In this document: piece by piece, positions 14,052 to 16,911 of the stretch | Layout: each line of letters begins with the position of its first letter | Position numbering within the stretch: the first letter of the stretch is position 1 | Source: Anaerolineaceae bacterium UBA700 | Lineage (GTDB): Bacteria; Chloroflexota; Anaerolineae; Anaerolineales; Anaerolineaceae | Direction of reading: 5' to 3' | DNA: 16,911 bases | Assembly: GCA_002298885.1 (NCBI GenBank) | Contig: DBMK01000314.1 | Location: 1 to 16,911 of the forward strand | Position numbers and translations under genes: made by a program | The notes under the pieces: generated by a model | The model's database searches: none | Told to the model about the DNA's origin: nothing | The model's input: only the letters and a program-made list of their open reading frames with translations

Positions 14052-15395
14052 TTACCAGACACGGCTTAAATCTAAATTATCCAACGGTAAGCGACCGATC
14101 TTGGCCATATCGGTCCACTGGCCGTGCACTTTGACACGCACGACGTCGGCGGTGTAATCGGTCACGGTGGGCCCGTGGTTGTCGAATAAGGACGAACCGA
14201 CAGCGTAAATATCCACCGGGACGCGCAGGCGCTCGAAGCGGCGGATTTTCTCCGGGTTGAAGCCGCCCGAGACGACGATCTTGACCGCCCGGCAGTACTC
14301 GCTGGCCTGTTTCCGCCAACCGGCGGGCAGATCCCAGCCGTCGCAGGCAGTATCCAGCGCCTGACGCACGTTGAAAACCAGGCGCGGCGTGACGCCCAGG
14401 TCGAGCTGCGGATCGCCGAGAGGGGGTACGGAGCGGTCGCGCAGGTTTGCCGAAGTATCCAGGCGCACGCCGTACAGCTTGTAGCGGGCGGCCTCCTCGG
14501 GCTGGCCAGCATCCATGAGCTCGCGGTAGCGGGCGAACATCGCCTTACAAACCGTGAGCGAATCGGCGGCGCAGTCGTTATTGAAATCGACCAGGGCAAT
14601 GCGCGAGATACTCACCGGGAGCACCCTGCCGAAGGCCAGCATCGCCTCGGCGGTATCGCCCAGGAAACAGGCGATGGCGGCGTGGGCCACCGTGCCGCCG
14701 CCGTAGCCGCCCCACCAATCCCCCTGGGCGTCAGTGGAGATGAATGGGCCGAGGGCGCTGGCGTGGTCCAGGTTGTAGCGCTGCACAGCGATGCTGTAGG
14801 CGTAGCCGTCGGCGGCCTGCACCTCGTGCGCGTCAAAGCGAGCCGGGAAGAACATGACCGGCTTGCCGCGGGCGGCGATGAACGTCTCGTAAACGTTGCT
14901 GGCCACCCGGCTGGCGCGGGTCAGGTTTCCGAGGGTGGGCGTCTCGAGGATAGCGAAATCGCGGTAGCGCCCGCGCACCTTCATCACCGGCTGGACGTCC
15001 AGCGGGTCGCCGTCGCCGGACACCTTGCAGCCGTCCTGCACGGCCCACACTTCCAGGTGGTCGGACGTATCCACGAAGCGGTCCCCCTCCCAATAGCCGG
15101 TGCAGTGGCGCAGCATGGTGAGGGCTTTATCAATCCCCACCACCAGGGTCTCGCCCGGGCGGCGGGTGAACCACTGCATCTCCACCTCCAGGTCGCCGGC
15201 CAGGATGTTCTCGGGCGTGATGCCCTGCGGCAGGCGCGGTGACTGGCCGGAGTAGGCATATCCCTGGCTGGATAATGCCGAAAGCATTTGCGAAATGTTG
15301 ACGAAGTACTTGTCGGAATACCACCCCCGGCGCATGCGTTCGATGTCGAGCTTGAAGGTCTGGTTAGTTAATCGCTGGCCATCAAAAATGGACAT
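14052..15395 (-). CDS. Nicotinate phosphoribosyltransferase-like enzyme (archaeal-type NaPRTase group)
   Basis: The likely role is NAD salvage: nicotinate plus PRPP to nicotinate mononucleotide, with ATP use. The 447-residue product has the GT-x-AH motif (GTVAH, 234-238), whose His is phosphorylated in this family. It also has VDFNNDCAADS (269-279), GVRLDTSANL (309-318) and the C-terminal phosphate-binding region VSGGFNPEKI (375-384) with VDIYAVGSSLF (394-404). The LDTS variant, in place of LDSGD, resembles the archaeal-type subgroup (Thermoplasma-like) more than bacterial PncB. GGAG (complement of 15401-15404) precedes the ATG by 5-6 bases. First gene of the - strand run. A related phosphoribosyltransferase specificity is the alternative. 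Confidence 0.8.
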   Translation of the reverse strand: MSIFDGQRLTNQTFKLDIERMRRGWYSDKYFVNISQMLSALSSQGYAYSGQSPRLPQGITPENILAGDLEVEMQWFTRRPGETLVVGIDKALTMLRHCTGYWEGDRFVDTSDHLEVWAVQDGCKVSGDGDPLDVQPVMKVRGRYRDFAILETPTLGNLTRASRVASNVYETFIAARGKPVMFFPARFDAHEVQAADGYAYSIAVQRYNLDHASALGPFISTDAQGDWWGGYGGGTVAHAAIACFLGDTAEAMLAFGRVLPVSISRIALVDFNNDCAADSLTVCKAMFARYRELMDAGQPEEAARYKLYGVRLDTSANLRDRSVPPLGDPQLDLGVTPRLVFNVRQALDTACDGWDLPAGWRKQASEYCRAVKIVVSGGFNPEKIRRFERLRVPVDIYAVGSSLFDNHGPTVTDYTADVVRVKVHGQWTDMAKIGRLPLDNLDLSRVW

Positions 15396-15494
15396 AGGGT
15401 CTCCAGGTTTGAATACCTTTTTTCAATTCTTTGGATAAATTTTAACATATTGCGAACCAGGTAGATCTATGGAATGATCAATCCGCAATTTCCG

Positions 15495-15654
15495 GCCTCA
15501 CCCCCCTGCCCCCTCTCCTGGAGCGGTGAAACACACCTGCCCTGGCGGGCGGTGCCAGGGTGTTCCAGGAGAGGGGGAGACAACTGACCAAAATCGGCCG
15601 CTCCTCTTTCCCAGGCGGTGAAACATGGTTCAGGAGAGGGGCTGGGGGTGAGGC
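15495..15654. repeat. 160-bp nested inverted-repeat element in divergent intergenic region
   Basis: The intergenic stretch 15396-15703 contains no gene, and half of it is this element. Its ends are near-inverted copies of about 25 bases (from GCCTCACCCCC at 15495 and to GGGGGTGAGGC at 15654). Inside the left half, CCCCCTCTCCTGGA (15509-15522) pairs perfectly with TCCAGGAGAGGGGG (15564-15577), and CCCTGGC (15540-15546) pairs with GCCAGGG (15554-15560). GCGGTGAAACA occurs twice in direct orientation (15523-15533 and 15615-15625). It carries no transposase, so a MITE-like or dispersed palindromic repeat is likely. It sits between the divergent starts at 15395 and 15704. Confidence 0.8.
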
Positions 15655-15703
15655 ATAAATCGATGATACACTTAGAGTTCGATTCAAATCCTTGGAGACA
15701 TTC

Positions 15704-16882
15704 ATGAGCATACGTTACAACTTCGACGAGATCATCGACCGGCGCAAGACCGATTCGGTCAAATGGGCCACCGGTCGGGTCTTCGGCAGTGAGGAAGCCA
15801 TCCCCTTGTGGGTGGCAGACATGGATTTCCGGGCGCCACAGCCAGTGATCGAGGCACTGGCGCGGCGCGCCGCCGAGGGTGTCTACGGGTACGTGCTGCG
15901 CCCCGATTCCTTTACCCGATCGATCATGGACTGGTGGAAGCAGCGCCACGGCTGGGAGCTGCAGCAGGAATGGATTATGCCGGCCAATGGCGTGGTGCCG
16001 TCGCTGGGCCTGGCAGTGCTGGCCTTTTCGAACCCGGGGGATAAGGTCATCGTGCAGCCGCCGGTCTACCCGCCCTTCTTTGGCAGCGTCACCGAGAACG
16101 GGCGCCAACTGCTTGAAAACCCATTGAAGGTCGAAAACGGGCAGTACGTGATGGATTACGCCGACCTGGAAGCGAAAGCGCGCGACCCTCGGGCGCGCAT
16201 CCTGCTCCTGTGCTCGCCTCACAACCCGGTGGGGAGGGTGTGGCGCGAGGACGAGCTGCGCCGGCTGGGCGAGATTTGCCTGCGCAATAACGTCCTGGTG
16301 GTTTCGGACGAGATTCACTGCGACCTGGTGTTCAGCGGACACAAACACCTGCCTTTTGCCTCCCTCTCGCCTAAGATTACAGCCAACACGGTCACGCTGA
16401 GCGCCCCAACCAAGACGTTCAACATCGCCGGGCTGGTAGCCTCCTATGCCATCATCAGCGACCCGTGGCTGCGCCAACGGTTTTGCTCCCAGTTGGACAG
16501 CCTGCACCTGAGCGGCGCCAATATCTTTGGGGCGCTGGGGTTGGAGACTGCCTACTCGTACGGCGCGGAGTGGCTCGAGCAGCTCCTCGAGTACCTGGCT
16601 TGCAACCTGGATTATCTGGAAGAATTTTTCACTCAGCGCATCTCGCGCATCAAAATCTACCGCCCGCAAGGCACCTACCTGGTGTGGCTCGACTGCCGCG
16701 GGCTGGGGCTGGAGCCGGCGGAACTGAAAAAGTTCATGGTGAAGACCGCCGCCCTGGGCCTGAATGATGGTGTGCCCTTCGGCCCCGGCGGCGAAGGCTT
16801 TCAGCGCCTCAACGTCGCCTGCCCGCGGGCAATCCTGCAGAAGGCTCTTGAGCAATTAGAAAACGCGGTCAATTCTATTTAA
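15704..16882 (+). CDS. MalY/PatB-family PLP-dependent C-S lyase or aminotransferase
   Basis: The 392-residue fold-type I PLP enzyme is probably a cystathionine beta-lyase-like C-S lyase splitting L-cystathionine or cysteine conjugates to pyruvate, ammonia and a thiol. It has the MalY/PatB signature near the N-terminus (IPLWVADMDF), VYPPFF with the ring-stacking Tyr122, the CSPHNPVGRVW block with Asn174, VSDEIHCDLVF with Asp202 (pairs with the PLP ring nitrogen), and SAPTKTFNIAGL with the PLP-binding Lys237. GGAG at 15694-15697 lies 6 bases before the ATG at 15704; a TTG at 15692 in the same frame has no such site. Length matches the family (about 390). No partner gene is visible. MalY-type regulatory roles cannot be judged. 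Confidence 0.92.
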   Translation: MSIRYNFDEIIDRRKTDSVKWATGRVFGSEEAIPLWVADMDFRAPQPVIEALARRAAEGVYGYVLRPDSFTRSIMDWWKQRHGWELQQEWIMPANGVVPSLGLAVLAFSNPGDKVIVQPPVYPPFFGSVTENGRQLLENPLKVENGQYVMDYADLEAKARDPRARILLLCSPHNPVGRVWREDELRRLGEICLRNNVLVVSDEIHCDLVFSGHKHLPFASLSPKITANTVTLSAPTKTFNIAGLVASYAIISDPWLRQRFCSQLDSLHLSGANIFGALGLETAYSYGAEWLEQLLEYLACNLDYLEEFFTQRISRIKIYRPQGTYLVWLDCRGLGLEPAELKKFMVKTAALGLNDGVPFGPGGEGFQRLNVACPRAILQKALEQLENAVNSI

Positions 16883-16911
16883 GAAAACAATTTAACCACC
16901 TGGAGTTTGGC

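Noticed and set aside
15495..15654. CRISPR array
   Set aside because: The repeats are inverted and nested, not regularly spaced direct repeats, and there are no cas genes in the window.
15467..16855. 462-residue - strand open frame opposite the PLP enzyme
   Set aside because: It runs through the inverted-repeat element and the complement of a clearly recognised MalY/PatB gene; the translation has no recognisable motif.

Overview
The window looks like a chromosomal segment from a Gram-positive-type or deep-branching bacterium, most plausibly Chloroflexota (Anaerolineae-like). The placement is inferred from three things: the gene order hrcA-grpE-dnaK-dnaJ-prmA under a perfect CIRCE operator, a lipoprotein with a Thr/Pro/Ala-rich linker of the sort common in that phylum, and C-rich/G-rich palindromic intergenic repeats. 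No 16S gene or other decisive marker is present.

Left part (66-6057, + strand): the heat-shock cluster. A sigma70-type promoter and CIRCE precede hrcA (repressor), grpE, dnaK, dnaJ and prmA (ribosomal protein L11 methyltransferase). hrcA-grpE-dnaK are tightly packed and dnaJ-prmA overlap. The dnaK-dnaJ gap holds a 69-base palindrome made of 8-mers.

Middle part (6095-12150, + strand): a self-contained sugar cassette. It has a LacI-family regulator, a lipoprotein solute-binding protein, two CUT1-type permeases, and a GH13 sucrose phosphorylase whose sucrose-site residues are intact. The same 14-bp operator, TGAAAGTGCTTTCA, sits at the start-site region of the lacI promoter and of the transporter promoter. 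This predicts autoregulation plus control of the operon by one repressor. No ABC ATPase is encoded here, so a shared MsmK/UgpC-type ATPase elsewhere is expected. Hand-counted samples of the regulator and sucP are lower in G+C than the flanking genes, which suggests a mosaic or acquired origin.

Right part (12147-15395, - strand): a probable four-gene run, in transcription order an archaeal-type nicotinate phosphoribosyltransferase, an unrecognised membrane-anchored protein, a DinB-fold protein lacking one metal-ligand His, and a HEAT-like helical-repeat protein. It converges on sucP with overlapping stop codons.

Right end (15396-16911): a divergent intergenic region carrying a 160-bp nested inverted-repeat element, then a MalY/PatB-type PLP enzyme (+).

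Nothing seen amounts to a clearly new defence or mobile system. The more unusual points are the regulator/operator pair with a non-CG operator centre, the palindromic repeat between dnaK and dnaJ, the 160-bp inverted element, and the small - strand gene group of unknown purpose.
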